Assembly: GCA_007118805.1 (NCBI GenBank)
Contig: SKQW01000161.1
Span: 1-32,751 of the forward strand
Direction: 5' to 3'
DNA length: 32,751 nucleotides
Source of the DNA: Rhodobiaceae bacterium
GTDB lineage: Bacteria > Pseudomonadota > Alphaproteobacteria > Rhizobiales > Tepidamorphaceae
Part shown: positions 22,956-31,373 of the stretch, piece after piece
How the letters are laid out: each line of letters starts with the position of its first letter
How positions within the stretch are numbered: the stretch's first letter is position 1
Notes under the pieces: model-generated
Told to the model about the DNA's origin: nothing
The model's database searches: none
Seen by the model: only the letters and a program-made list of their open reading frames with translations
Position numbers and translations under genes: made by a program

Positions 22956-24251
22956 CTACGCCACCGGCCGATCGGCGGCAACGGCCGTCGCCAAGACCTT
23001 GTCGATGCGCCGCCCGTCGAGGTCGACGATCTCGAACCGCCAGCCCGACACCTCGACCGCCTCGCCGGTTGCCGGCAAACGCCCAAACCGGGATTGCATG
23101 AAGGTTGCCAGGGTCTGGCCCTCCGTCTCGGAGGGCAGGCTCACGCCAAGTTTGGCAGCCATATCGGTGACCGGGATCGAGCCGGCGAATAGCCACGACC
23201 CGTCCTCGCGGCGTACCGCCTTGGGCTCGTCCTCCCATTCCATGCGTATGACACCGGCGATCGCATCGAGGATGTCGACCGGCGTGAGGACGCCCTGAAA
23301 GCGGCCCGTCTCATCCTCGACCAGTGCGAATGGAACGCTCGATTCGCGCATTACCGTGAGCGCCTCCAGGGCGCTTGCCCGATCGCCAATCACCGGCGCA
23401 GTCTGAATCAATTGCTGGGGTTCAACGGCCTTATCGCCAAGCATGGCCGACATCAGCTCGCGCGTGCGGATCATGCCGATCATGCGATCCGGATCGCCGT
23501 CGGCGGCCGGCAGGTGAGAATGCTGGGTCTTCCTGAGCGATCTGAAGATAGCGGGTTGCTCCGCCGCAAGGTCGACCCAGTCGACGTCGGACCGGGGACT
23601 CATGATTGACCTCACCTCCCGATCGCCCAGGCGCATGACGCTAGCGATCATGCGCCGTTCGTCGGGGTCGATCAGCCCGGCGCTCTCCGCCTCGGCGATC
23701 AAGGCCTCGATCTCCTCGTCGCTCACCCGCGGCCGCTCGATCTGCCGTCCGATCGCACGCAGGACCGCCTTCCCCGAAACGCTGAGCAACCAGACGAGCG
23801 GCGCGCCGAGCCGGGACAGAAAGATCATGACCGGGGCAACGCGCGCGGCAATGGCTTCGGGATTCTGCAACGCGAACTGTTTGGGCACCAGCTCGCCGAC
23901 GATCAGCGCGCAATAGGTGATGACCACGACCACCACCCCGATCCCTACGGTCTCCGCCACCGGCGCAGGAACACCAGACGCGTCCAACCAGCCCGCCAGG
24001 CGCATGCCAAGGGTCGCCCCGGAGAACGCCCCGGAGAGGATGCCAACAAGGGTGATCCCGATCTGAACGGTCGACAGAAAGCGCGCCGGATCGGAAACGA
24101 GCTGGCTCGCGCGGCGCGCGCCAACAACCCCCTGCTCGACGAGCGTGTGAAGCCGTGCCGGACGGCTCGACACCAGCGCGATTTCCGACATGGCGAGGAA
24201 ACCGTTGACGAGAATGAGGAAGGCGACAACGACTATCTCTACAAACAGCAT
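22956..24251 (-). CDS. Hemolysin-family protein (CNNM/DUF21, CBS pair, CorC_HlyC domain)
   Basis: A 431-residue inner-membrane protein of the HlyC/CorC (TlyC, UPF0053) family. The DUF21/CNNM domain comprises residues about 1-195, with helix 1 VEIVVVAFLILVNGFLAMSE and the motif SEIALVSSRPARL, then VGILSGAFSGATLG and ICALIVGELVPKQFALQNPE-like sequence (YCALIVGELVPKQFAL). A CBS pair follows at about 210-335 (IMSPRSDVDWVDL; RDRASALEALTVMRESSVPF-type second repeat), then a C-terminal CorC_HlyC domain (DGSWLFAGSIPVTDMAAKLG, ending WRFEIVDLDGRRIDKV). Relatives handle magnesium or other divalent cation efflux; haemolysis is a historical name. GGAGG four bases before the ATG fixes the start. Its stop lies nine bases from the convergent cyclase stop. 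Confidence 0.92.
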   Translation of the reverse strand: MLFVEIVVVAFLILVNGFLAMSEIALVSSRPARLHTLVEQGVVGARRASQLVSDPARFLSTVQIGITLVGILSGAFSGATLGMRLAGWLDASGVPAPVAETVGIGVVVVVITYCALIVGELVPKQFALQNPEAIAARVAPVMIFLSRLGAPLVWLLSVSGKAVLRAIGRQIERPRVSDEEIEALIAEAESAGLIDPDERRMIASVMRLGDREVRSIMSPRSDVDWVDLAAEQPAIFRSLRKTQHSHLPAADGDPDRMIGMIRTRELMSAMLGDKAVEPQQLIQTAPVIGDRASALEALTVMRESSVPFALVEDETGRFQGVLTPVDILDAIAGVIRMEWEDEPKAVRREDGSWLFAGSIPVTDMAAKLGVSLPSETEGQTLATFMQSRFGRLPATGEAVEVSGWRFEIVDLDGRRIDKVLATAVAADRPVA

Positions 24252-24574
24252 GGCGCCTCCGCATCCGATGCCCGCTTACGACATATCTGACTGATTCGAC
24301 CACGACCGCGGGCCTGATATTTCGACTGGTTTGCGATCTCACAGAGCCTTTCGAAGGCGCGCGCCGGGCGATCAACAAGAGAAGCCCGACCCGCCGTCAT
24401 CAGCCGGTTCCGGAGACGATATCGGTGGTTGAGTAGCGCGAATTCGCGAAGTAACGTGCTCATTGTGATCGGCCCGGTTTGGGCCGGCATGGACAAACGA
24501 GAACGATAATAGGCGGGGATACCTACCGCATTTTGTTGCAGGCCATCACATCCTACCGGCAAGGGAGAATTCGG
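24252..24574. other. Upstream region of the ABC transporter operon
   Basis: 323 bp without a gene, between the divergent hemolysin-family and binding-protein genes. It contains a 12-bp palindrome CGCGAATTCGCG (24437-24448) and a hairpin CGGCCC-GGTTT-GGGCCG (24470-24486). Both are candidate regulator sites for the importer; I see no clear sigma-54 or sigma-70 promoter. Confidence 0.45.
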
Positions 24575-25909
24575 ATGCACGGTAAGAAGTCACCACCAAT
24601 AACAGCTGGGCCACGCCGCAGGGGCACACTGTCACGTCGGCGCTTCCTGCAGAGCACCGGCGCGGCTGGTGCCGCGAGCGCCTTTGCGCTTGCCATGGCT
24701 CCCGGGGCGCGGGCCCAGGAGAATGTTCTTCGCCTCGGCGTAATGGGCCCCATGACAGGTCCTGCCAGCCGCACCGGCGACGGATTTCGCCAGGGTGCGA
24801 TCCTGGCGCTAGAAGACGCGCGCGAAGCCGGCGAGGTGCCGGTCACGATCGACGGCGAAGAGCGCGACATCGAACTCGTCTTCGTCGATTCGGAGTCCGA
24901 CCCGGAAGCAGCCGTGCGTGCCGTTCACGATGCCATCGACCGCCAGGAAGTCAAAATGATGGTCGCCGGCTGGCATTCATCGGTGGCGATGGCCATCAGC
25001 GACGCGCTGCAGGGGCTTGATGTCGTCCATATCGGCCATAATGGCGAGACCCAGTATCTCTGCGAGAAGATCGTCGAGGATCCGGAGAACTATCGTCACT
25101 GGTTCAAGGGCTGGCCGGCGCCGCCGATTTTCGCCGGCCTTTATGGCGAGCCGCTGACCTACTTCATGGAGCAGGGGCTGTGGGAGCCGCCCAGCATGCG
25201 CGCCGCCGTCATGGTCGAGGACACCGATTTCGGCCGCGGCTGGGGCGATGCGCTTGTCAATCAGCTGACTGCGGCCGGCTTCGAGGTCCTGCCCTACGAC
25301 GTTGCCGCCCTCGACGAGACCGAGTTCACGGCGCTTCTGACGCGCTATCGTGCCCAGGATGTCGGCGTCGTCGGCACCACCATGACGGGCAGCGTCGGCG
25401 CCTCGAACTTCGTCCGCCAGTTCCGCGACCAGAACATTCCGGCGCTTCTCCTGGCGCACGGGCTGACCTGGTTCCCGGAATGGTATGAGCTGACGGGCGA
25501 TGCGTCCAACTTCGCGATTACCATGGACTCGCCGCGTGTCATCGCGCCCTATCAGCAGGAATGGGTCGAGCACTACACCGAGCGCTTCGGCGAAGATCCC
25601 GCCTTCGCGCCGGCCGGCCATTCGTACGACTATATGCGTATGGCTATCAAGGTCCTGAACGAGGCGGGCACGCTCGACTTCGAGACCCTGGTCGAGACCA
25701 CGCTCGACGCCGACCACCAGGGCATCTGGCACCGCTACAACTTCGCGCGCGAGCCCAGCGATCGGGCCATGTGCCACGGCGAGGTCCAGATCGGCGGATT
25801 CGAGGAGGGTTTCTTCTTCCCGATGGTCCAGATGATGGACGGCGAAGCCAAGATCATCTGGCCGCTCGAGCACGCGGAAGCAGAGTTCCAGCAACCACCC
25901 TGGATCTGA
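24575..25909 (+). CDS. ABC transporter substrate-binding protein, branched-chain amino acid/amide type, Tat-exported
   Basis: A 444-residue periplasmic binding protein (Peripla_BP_6/urea-amide group). The N-terminus carries a twin-arginine signal (LSRRRFLQSTGAAGAASAFA) with likely cleavage after GARA at residue 47. The mature start NVLRLGVMGPMTGPASRTGD is typical of the LivJ/UrtA/FmdD superfamily, as is FVDSESDPEAAVRAVHDAI. Export in folded form suggests quick folding, as usual for this group. GGGAG seven bases before the ATG fixes the start at 24575. The gene begins an importer operon and is followed by a strong hairpin, which would raise its mRNA level over the downstream genes. The ligand is not certain: amides, urea, branched-chain amino acids or aromatic acids are all used by relatives. 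Confidence 0.9.
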   Translation: MHGKKSPPITAGPRRRGTLSRRRFLQSTGAAGAASAFALAMAPGARAQENVLRLGVMGPMTGPASRTGDGFRQGAILALEDAREAGEVPVTIDGEERDIELVFVDSESDPEAAVRAVHDAIDRQEVKMMVAGWHSSVAMAISDALQGLDVVHIGHNGETQYLCEKIVEDPENYRHWFKGWPAPPIFAGLYGEPLTYFMEQGLWEPPSMRAAVMVEDTDFGRGWGDALVNQLTAAGFEVLPYDVAALDETEFTALLTRYRAQDVGVVGTTMTGSVGASNFVRQFRDQNIPALLLAHGLTWFPEWYELTGDASNFAITMDSPRVIAPYQQEWVEHYTERFGEDPAFAPAGHSYDYMRMAIKVLNEAGTLDFETLVETTLDADHQGIWHRYNFAREPSDRAMCHGEVQIGGFEEGFFFPMVQMMDGEAKIIWPLEHAEAEFQQPPWI

Positions 25910-25920
25910 CCTGAAAAACC

Positions 25921-25950
25921 GTGGCGGACGCAGGGGGTTGCGTCCGCCAC
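25921..25950 (+). terminator. Strong hairpin between binding-protein and ATPase genes
   Basis: GTGGCGGACGCA (25921-25932) pairs perfectly with TGCGTCCGCCAC (25939-25950) around a six-base loop, 12 bp after the binding-protein stop. It is followed by CCTTCCCCTT. In ABC operons such stems act as partial terminators or 3'-end protectors that make the binding protein far more abundant than the membrane parts. Confidence 0.85.
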
Positions 25951-26021
25951 CCTTCCCCTTCATCGGAGCAGCGATCGCATAGTAATGGCCGGAGGGGTAC
26001 GCACGGCCATCGGAGGGGTTT

Positions 26022-26732
26022 ATGGCGATTCTGGAGATTGACCGCCTGGAGAAGCGGTTCGGCGGCAATGTCGTGCTGGACGGGGTCTCGCTCAATGTCG
26101 AGCCGGGCCAGGTCCAGGGCGTCATCGGGCCGAATGGCGCCGGCAAGACCACGCTGTTCAACGTGATCAACGGCATCTATACCGCCAGCGGCGGGCATGT
26201 CCGCTTCAAGGGCAAGGAGATTACCAACAAGTCGGTCCACGCGATCGCCGCCGCGGGAATCGGCCGGACCTTTCAGGTCGCCCGCGTCTTCAATGAAATG
26301 ACGCTGCTCGAGAACATGCTGGTGCCCTCGATCCGCACTTCCTGGACCCGTGCGGCCTCGCTCAAGCGCGCCCACGAGCTTCTCGAGATGGCCCGTCTCG
26401 ACCACCTCACCCACCAGGCGGCAATCGAGATCTCGGGCGGACAGAAGAAGCTGCTCGAATTCGCCCGCACCATGATGAACGATCCCGACCTTATCCTGCT
26501 CGACGAGCCCTTCAACGGGATCAGCCCGGCGCTCATCGAGGTGCTGATCGAGCTCGTCCAGGCGCTGAACGCGGACGGCAAGACATTCCTGCTGATCAGC
26601 CACGAAATGCCGCATGTCGGGGAGCTGTGCGACACTGTGTGGGTCCTGTCGGCGGGCAGCAACATCGCCACCGGCACGCCCGAACAGGTGCGCGCCGACC
26701 CGGCGGTGATCGAAGCCTATCTGGGGCACTGA
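26022..26732 (+). CDS. ABC transporter ATP-binding protein, LivG-like
   Basis: A 236-residue cytosolic ATPase subunit, one of the two ATPases driving the importer. The Walker A loop is GPNGAGKTT (residues 36-44), the Q loop RTFQVARVFNEMT, the signature ISGGQKKLLEFARTM, Walker B LILLDEPFNGI and the switch histidine in LLISHEM. The IGRTFQ segment and short length are characteristic of LivG rather than LivF. GGAGGGG about three bases before the ATG at 26022 supports the start. It leads the four-gene ATPase/permease block (livG-livF-livH-livM order, 16 bp then overlapping junctions). It pairs with the next gene product to form the nucleotide-binding dimer. Confidence 0.93.
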   Translation: MAILEIDRLEKRFGGNVVLDGVSLNVEPGQVQGVIGPNGAGKTTLFNVINGIYTASGGHVRFKGKEITNKSVHAIAAAGIGRTFQVARVFNEMTLLENMLVPSIRTSWTRAASLKRAHELLEMARLDHLTHQAAIEISGGQKKLLEFARTMMNDPDLILLDEPFNGISPALIEVLIELVQALNADGKTFLLISHEMPHVGELCDTVWVLSAGSNIATGTPEQVRADPAVIEAYLGH

Positions 26733-26748
26733 CCGGGGCTTGGCGGCG

Positions 26749-27459
26749 ATGACACTCGAAGTCGAAGGCGTAACGGCGGGCTACACCAGGGAGGTGCCGA
26801 TCCTTCAGGGGGTCGACCTGACCGCCCAGCAAGGCCTGGTGACAGTGATCATCGGGCCAAACGGGGCCGGCAAGTCGACCCTGCTCAAGGTGATCTACGG
26901 ATATCTCGAACCGCGCGCCGGCGACGTGCGCCATTTTGGAAAATCCATAATCGGACTTGAGCCCAAGGACATGCTGAACGAGGGCATTGCCTATCTTATC
27001 CAGGGCCACAGCGTTTTTCCCAAGATGACGGTGCATGAGAATCTGGAGCTCGGCGCCTGGACGCTGGGCGGCGACCGGGCGGCCGTGCAGGCGGCCTTCG
27101 AGGAGGTCTACGACCACTACCCGCGCCTGAAGGAAAAGCGCTCCCAGCTCGCCGGAGTGCTGTCGGGCGGGGAGCAGCGCATGCTGGAGCTGGCCCGCCT
27201 GACCATGACCTCGCCGAGGACCATCCTCCTCGACGAGCCCTCGGTCGGGCTGATGCCCAAGCTGGTCGACACGGTGTATGACGAGATCGCCCGGCTCAAG
27301 GAGAAGAAATACACCATTCTGATGGTCGATCAGAATGTGAAGAAATCGATGGAAATCGCCGACTACGTTTATGTCCTGCAACTCGGCCAGAACCGGCACG
27401 ATGGACCGCAGCAAGACTTCATCGAGCGCCTGCCGGAGATCATCCGTGAGTGGATCTGA
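26749..27459 (+). CDS. ABC transporter ATP-binding protein, LivF-like
   Basis: A 236-residue ATPase subunit, partner of the LivG-like protein. Walker A is GPNGAGKST (36-44), the Q-loop region YLIQGHSVFPKMTVHENLEL, the signature LSGGEQRMLELARL and Walker B TILLDEPSVGL. The switch position reads MVDQNVKKSM, with Gln instead of His, as normal for LivF. The ATG at 26749 is preferred over a TTG nine bases earlier. It starts 16 bp after the upstream ATPase gene, and its TGA overlaps the ATG of the next gene. Confidence 0.93.
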   Translation: MTLEVEGVTAGYTREVPILQGVDLTAQQGLVTVIIGPNGAGKSTLLKVIYGYLEPRAGDVRHFGKSIIGLEPKDMLNEGIAYLIQGHSVFPKMTVHENLELGAWTLGGDRAAVQAAFEEVYDHYPRLKEKRSQLAGVLSGGEQRMLELARLTMTSPRTILLDEPSVGLMPKLVDTVYDEIARLKEKKYTILMVDQNVKKSMEIADYVYVLQLGQNRHDGPQQDFIERLPEIIREWI

Positions 27460-28367
27460 TGGACCTTGACCTCCTCCTCAACCCGATCATCCTGTCGGAG
27501 ATCCTGCTCCAGGGCATGGTGCGCGGCTCGATGTACGCCCTGATGGGCTGCGGGCTGTCGCTCATCTTCGGCCTGATGGGCGTGAAGAACTTCTCCCATG
27601 GCGAGTTCTTCATGCTCGGCACCTACATGATGTATTTCGTCGCGGTGATGATGGACATGCCGTTCCTGGCGGGCATCTTCGCCGCCGCGGTGGTGTTGTT
27701 CATCTTCGGCATGCTGGTTGAGCGCAGCCTTATCGCCACCCTGCGCAAGCGCGCCGGCCGCGACTGGCTGCTCGATGCCTTCGTGCTGACCATCGGCATG
27801 ATGGTCGTCATGCAAAATCTGGCGCTGCTGATCTTCGGCAGCCGCCGCCGCGGCATTGCCCGCCTGGTCGAGGGCAGCGTCGATATCGGCCCGATTTCCA
27901 TCACCCTGGAGCGCCTGACCATCCTCCTGGTCGCCGTGCTGGTGGTCATCGTGCTGTGGGCCTTCATCAAATACACCCGCACCGGCAAGGCGATCCGCGC
28001 CACCGGGCAGGACCCCGACGCCGCCCAGACCCTCGGCATCGACGTCAACCGTGTCTACACCTACACTTTCGGCATCGGCGCCGCGCTTGCCGGGATCGCC
28101 GGCGGCCTGCTGATCTCGATCTTTCCAGCCTATCCTACGGTCGGCTTCCAGCCGGTCATCAAGTCGATCGCGGTGGTTATTCTGGGCGGGCTGGGCAACG
28201 TTCCGGGAGCGATCGCCGCCGGCCTTCTGCTCGGTGTGATCGAGGCCTACTCATTGTTCTTCTTCGCCGCCGGCTGGCAGAACGTGATCACCGCAATCCT
28301 CGTGGTTCTGGTGCTGATGGTCCGGCCCTACGGGCTGTTTTCCTCGGCCAAGGGAGAGCGCCCATGA
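27459..28367 (+). CDS. ABC transporter permease, LivH-like
   Basis: A 302-residue inner-membrane permease with about eight helices. The helix MVRGSMYALMGCGLSLIFGL followed by MGVKNFSHGEFFMLGTYM is the LivH hallmark, and the ATPase-contacting loop is TRTGKAIRATGQDPDAAQTL. GFQPVIKSIAVVILGGLGNV and the VMVRPYGLF-like end (LMVRPYGLFSS) complete the family pattern. The ATG at 27459 overlaps the stop of the upstream ATPase gene by one base (TGATG); a GTG nine bases earlier is the alternative start. It forms the translocation pore with the LivM-like protein, whose gene overlaps its 3' end by four bases. Confidence 0.93.
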   Translation: MDLDLLLNPIILSEILLQGMVRGSMYALMGCGLSLIFGLMGVKNFSHGEFFMLGTYMMYFVAVMMDMPFLAGIFAAAVVLFIFGMLVERSLIATLRKRAGRDWLLDAFVLTIGMMVVMQNLALLIFGSRRRGIARLVEGSVDIGPISITLERLTILLVAVLVVIVLWAFIKYTRTGKAIRATGQDPDAAQTLGIDVNRVYTYTFGIGAALAGIAGGLLISIFPAYPTVGFQPVIKSIAVVILGGLGNVPGAIAAGLLLGVIEAYSLFFFAAGWQNVITAILVVLVLMVRPYGLFSSAKGERP

Positions 28368-29344
28368 GCGCCGTCGCCTATCCCGAGAAGCCGGCGTTCC
28401 TCCGCGAGGTGACCTTCTGGCGGGTGGTCAAGGTCCTGATCCTGCTGGGCTTCCTCATCTTTGTGCCGTTTTACAGCGACAGCCGCTTCATCACCACGGT
28501 GTTCATCTCGGCGGTGATGTTCGGCGTCTTCGCCGCCATCTACGATTTGATGATCGGCTATGGCGGGCTGATCAATTTCGGCTATGCCGGCTTCATCGCG
28601 GCGGGTGCCTACACCTCGGCGCTGGCCTGGTTTCATTTCGGGATCTCGCCCTGGATCGGCATGTTCCTCGGGGGCGTGATGTGCGCCGTTCTTGGCTTCC
28701 TGCTTGGCGTCATCTCCCTGCGCCTGCGCGGGCTTTATCTCGCCCTGATGACCTTCTTCGTCGGCGAGGCGATCCGTTTCTCGATCGCCAACACGCCCGA
28801 ATATACCCGCGGTATGCTGGGGCTCAGCGTCGCCCCCCTGCCCGACCTGTTCGGCATCAGCTTCGCCCGCGGCGAGCTGCTGAACTACTATTATCTGCTG
28901 CTCGTCATGGGCGCGGCGATCATGATCTTCATGACGGTGCTGGTGCGCTCGAAGTTCGGCCTGGCCTTCAAGGCCATGCGCGAGGACCAGCTCGCCACGG
29001 AAAGCCTCGGCATCTCGACCACGCGCTACAAGCTCTACAACTTCACCATCGCGAGCTTCCTGACCGGCATCCTGGCCGGCTTCTACGCCCATTATCTCGG
29101 CATCCTCTCGCCCACCCCGGAGGAGTTCGGGGTGCCCAAGACCGTCCAGATCCTGACCATCACCTATGTCGGCGGCCGTGGCACCCTATGGGGCTCGCTG
29201 TTCTCCGGCTTCCTGCTGATCGGCTTTCAGGAATATTTCCGCGCCCTCGGCGCCTGGCGCCTCGTCATGTTCGGCGCGCTGTTGATCTTCGTCATGCTCT
29301 ATGCACGACGCGGCCTCGCCGGCTTGAAGAAATATGTGTGGTAG
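28364..29344 (+). CDS. ABC transporter permease, LivM-like
   Basis: A 326-residue inner-membrane permease with about nine helices, the second half of the pore. IYDLMIGYGGLINFGYAGFI and LLGVISLRLRGLYLALMTFF are LivM landmarks. SKFGLAFKAMREDQLATESL is the ATPase-contacting loop, followed by LTGILAGFYAHYLGILSPTP and VGGRGTLWGSLFSGFLLIGF. The ATG overlaps the LivH stop (ATGA), with GGGAG about seven bases upstream. It is the last intact gene of the importer; a decayed phosphonate-permease segment begins about 56 bp after its stop. Confidence 0.93.
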   Translation: MSAVAYPEKPAFLREVTFWRVVKVLILLGFLIFVPFYSDSRFITTVFISAVMFGVFAAIYDLMIGYGGLINFGYAGFIAAGAYTSALAWFHFGISPWIGMFLGGVMCAVLGFLLGVISLRLRGLYLALMTFFVGEAIRFSIANTPEYTRGMLGLSVAPLPDLFGISFARGELLNYYYLLLVMGAAIMIFMTVLVRSKFGLAFKAMREDQLATESLGISTTRYKLYNFTIASFLTGILAGFYAHYLGILSPTPEEFGVPKTVQILTITYVGGRGTLWGSLFSGFLLIGFQEYFRALGAWRLVMFGALLIFVMLYARRGLAGLKKYVW

Positions 29345-29400
29345 CCCCCGACTTTTGTCAGTCCCCTGTAGCGACGCTATCCCGCCACAGGTCGCCGCAC

Positions 29401-29610
29401 GCTTCGTGGGGCTCCCTCTACTCCCTCGACATCAGTTTCCGAGAGTCGGCGGTGATTGGAGTTGTCGGTGCAGGCGGCATCGGCGCCACCCTGAACACGG
29501 CCATCAGCCGCTATGAATACGACTCCGCGGCCGCTGTCCTCATCTGCATCATCGCTATCGTGCTGGCAGTGGAGTAGTCGTCCGGTTATGTCCGGCGGAG
29601 ACTTCTGTAA
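29401..29610 (+). pseudogene. phnE: phnE1-like phosphonate permease, C-terminal remnant with in-frame amber
   Basis: The frame reads SLYSLDISFRESAVIGVVGA, then GGIGATLNTAISRYEYDSAA and AVLICIIAIVLAVE. This is the C-terminal end of PhnE, the inner-membrane permease of phosphonate ABC importers (hallmark RES-x-V-I-G-x-V-G-A-G-G-I-G). A TAG at 29575-29577 interrupts it. Reading through gives SSGYVRRRLL and TAA at 29608-29610, which is what a PhnE tail looks like, so a Tyr or Trp codon probably mutated to TAG. The N-terminal two-thirds of the gene are missing. Its true stop overlaps the ATG of the next remnant as TAATG, the coupling expected in a phnE1-phnE2 operon. Confidence 0.75.
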
Positions 29611-29745
29611 TGCCGATGGCAACCGTCGACGGGCAAGAGGTCTGGCAGCGCCGCGACCGCGCCACGCAGCTTCGCATCTGGCTGACCTGGCTGGTCGGAA
29701 CCGCGATCTTTCTAGCGATCCTCGCAACTGTTCTCATAAGCTCTC
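29610..29745 (+). pseudogene. phnE2-like phosphonate permease, N-terminal remnant
   Basis: The ATG at 29610, with GGAG nine bases upstream, opens MPMATVDGQEVWQRRDRATQ and then LRIWLTWLVGTAIFLAILAT, a cytoplasmic head plus first transmembrane helix resembling the second PhnE protein of phosphonate operons. Similarity stops after about 45 residues, near a 10-bp tandem duplication TCTCATAAGC (29732-29751). The frame continues open to 29888 but no longer looks like a permease. The position just after a PhnE C-terminus is the strongest support for the call. Confidence 0.55.
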
Positions 29746-30156
29746 ATAAGCGAGTGGATCTCGGCCGAGGTCCGTCACGCCATCATCTGATGCCGCGCGT
29801 TTGGCAAACGGCTCCCAGGATTGTCCCTGCCCGGCGCCTCGATGGCTGCATGCGTGCTCTGCAGGTCGGGCATTCGGATGCAAGGTAAGGTTCGTGCTAG
29901 GATGCTACTACTTGGCACACTTGAGCTGGCCGGTGCGCGTGGTTCGTTTCCGACATTTCCATCCCCTTGTCGCAGGTCACGGCCAGTCTCGGACGTGAAG
30001 AGACCCCAGATAGGTCTTGTTTTCCAGAGGAATATTCTAATTTGACATTCAATGAAGCGCTTGCCGCCGACTGGGTATCAAATGTCATAGTCATTCCGTT
30101 GGGACGCGAGTCGACCAGCCAGCAAGCAGCGGCGGGCAGCTAACGGAACGCATGGC
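29746..30156. other. Noncoding region upstream of the LacI gene
   Basis: About 410 bp without a recognisable gene. It holds an inverted repeat CGTTTG-G-CAAACG (29798-29810), TGACATT (30043-30049) with its inverse AATGTCA (30081-30087), and the 8-bp palindrome AAGCGCTT (30055-30062). TTGACA (30042-30047) could be a -35 element, but no -10 box lies at the right distance. Confidence 0.5.
30055..30062. promoter_or_regulatory. LacI-type palindrome upstream of the lacI-like gene
   Basis: AAGCGCTT has the central CG typical of LacI-family operators and lies 95 bp before the regulator start, downstream of a TTGACA element. It may serve autoregulation; the short length makes this tentative. Confidence 0.35.
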
Positions 30157-31239
30157 ATGAGCGGACCCAAGAAGTCGAGACCATCGAGCGGACGCGCGAC
30201 CGTCAAGACGATCTCCGAATCCGCCGGAGTGGCTGCTTCGACGGTGTCGCGGGCGTTGCGCGGCGACCCTCGAATCTCTCAGGAAACCCGCGAGCGGATC
30301 GCGAAGATCGCCCATTCTGCTGGATACACGCCCAATGCCCTCGCCGCAGGGCTGGTAACCCGGCGCAGCGGCGTCATCGGGCTCGTGGTCGGGCGCCTTG
30401 AGAATCCGTTCTATGCCGAATTGATCGAACGCCTCCATGAAGTGCTCGCCGCACGCGGCAAGCGGGCCATGGTCCTTCATGTCGGCGGTACCGCGCTCGA
30501 CGAGGAAACCATGCGTGCGGTCCTGAAATATCAGATGGATGGCTGCGTCATCGCGGCCGCGCCGCTCGACTCGACGGCCGCGGCGATCTGCGATCAGGCG
30601 GGCCTGCCGATGGTCATGATCAACCGGGTTGCGCGCGTTCATTCATCCGCAGTGTCGTGCGACAATCAGGCCGGCGGCCGGCGCCTGGGGGAACTGCTGA
30701 TCGGCGGGGGACACCGCCGTATCGCCTTTGTCGCCGGGCGCGCCGATACCTCGACCAGCGAGCAGCGCATGCGCGGCCTTGGGGAAGCCCTCGCCACGGC
30801 AGGCCTGTCACGTTTCGCCATGGTACGCGGCTCCTACAGCTATGACAGCGGCTTCAGCGCCGCGCGGAATCTGGTATCCGGGACCATTAGACCGGACGCC
30901 ATATTCGCCGCAAACGACATCATGGCGTGCGGCGTGATCGACGCGCTGCGTACGCTGGAGATCGCCGTGCCAGATGAGATCTCGGTCGTCGGGTTCGACG
31001 ATATCCGGCCGGCCCGATGGGCATCCTATCGGCTGACCACAATTGCCCAGCCGATGGAACGGATGGTCGATCGCGCTCTGGACCTGCTCGACCAGCGCCT
31101 AGGCGATCCATCCCTGCCCGGCGAGGACGTCCAGATCCCCGGAGCCCTGAAGATCCGCGACTCAGCCCGGCTACCCTCCGGGATGGCCAGAGACGCGGGC
31201 GAGGAAATGCCTGCCACCGCTATTGTACCCGCGGACTGA
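30157..31239 (+). CDS. LacI family transcriptional regulator
   Basis: A 360-residue sugar- or metabolite-responsive repressor. The N-terminal helix-turn-helix is VKTISESAGVAASTVSRALR (residues 16-35) with the hinge helix GYTPNALAAGLVTRRS. The periplasmic-binding-protein-like core starts GVIGLVVGRLENPFYAELIE and includes GHRRIAFVAG, DAIFAANDIMACGVIDALR and PDEISVVGFDDIRPARWASY. All are standard LacI/GalR segments. The protein has an extended, serine- and lysine-rich head before the HTH and about 20 extra C-terminal residues. The nearest downstream gene on the same strand is a HisD-like dehydrogenase preceded by a perfect LacI-type operator, so that gene is the probable target. Confidence 0.95.
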   Translation: MSGPKKSRPSSGRATVKTISESAGVAASTVSRALRGDPRISQETRERIAKIAHSAGYTPNALAAGLVTRRSGVIGLVVGRLENPFYAELIERLHEVLAARGKRAMVLHVGGTALDEETMRAVLKYQMDGCVIAAAPLDSTAAAICDQAGLPMVMINRVARVHSSAVSCDNQAGGRRLGELLIGGGHRRIAFVAGRADTSTSEQRMRGLGEALATAGLSRFAMVRGSYSYDSGFSAARNLVSGTIRPDAIFAANDIMACGVIDALRTLEIAVPDEISVVGFDDIRPARWASYRLTTIAQPMERMVDRALDLLDQRLGDPSLPGEDVQIPGALKIRDSARLPSGMARDAGEEMPATAIVPAD

Positions 31240-31373
31240 GTTTTCCTGCCAAGAGCCTGCAAGCAGATGGCACGCAACAGGCGTATATCGGGCGGCTGTG
31301 CCGGGCGCCGGATAGAGCGGGCACATGACTCCCGGGGAGGCCCCATGAAGTATTGACGGCTTGGCCATAGCAT

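Noticed and set aside
24479-24574. Sigma-54 promoter before the binding-protein gene (TTGCA near 24534)
   Set aside because: The matching GG of the -24 element is absent at the right distance.
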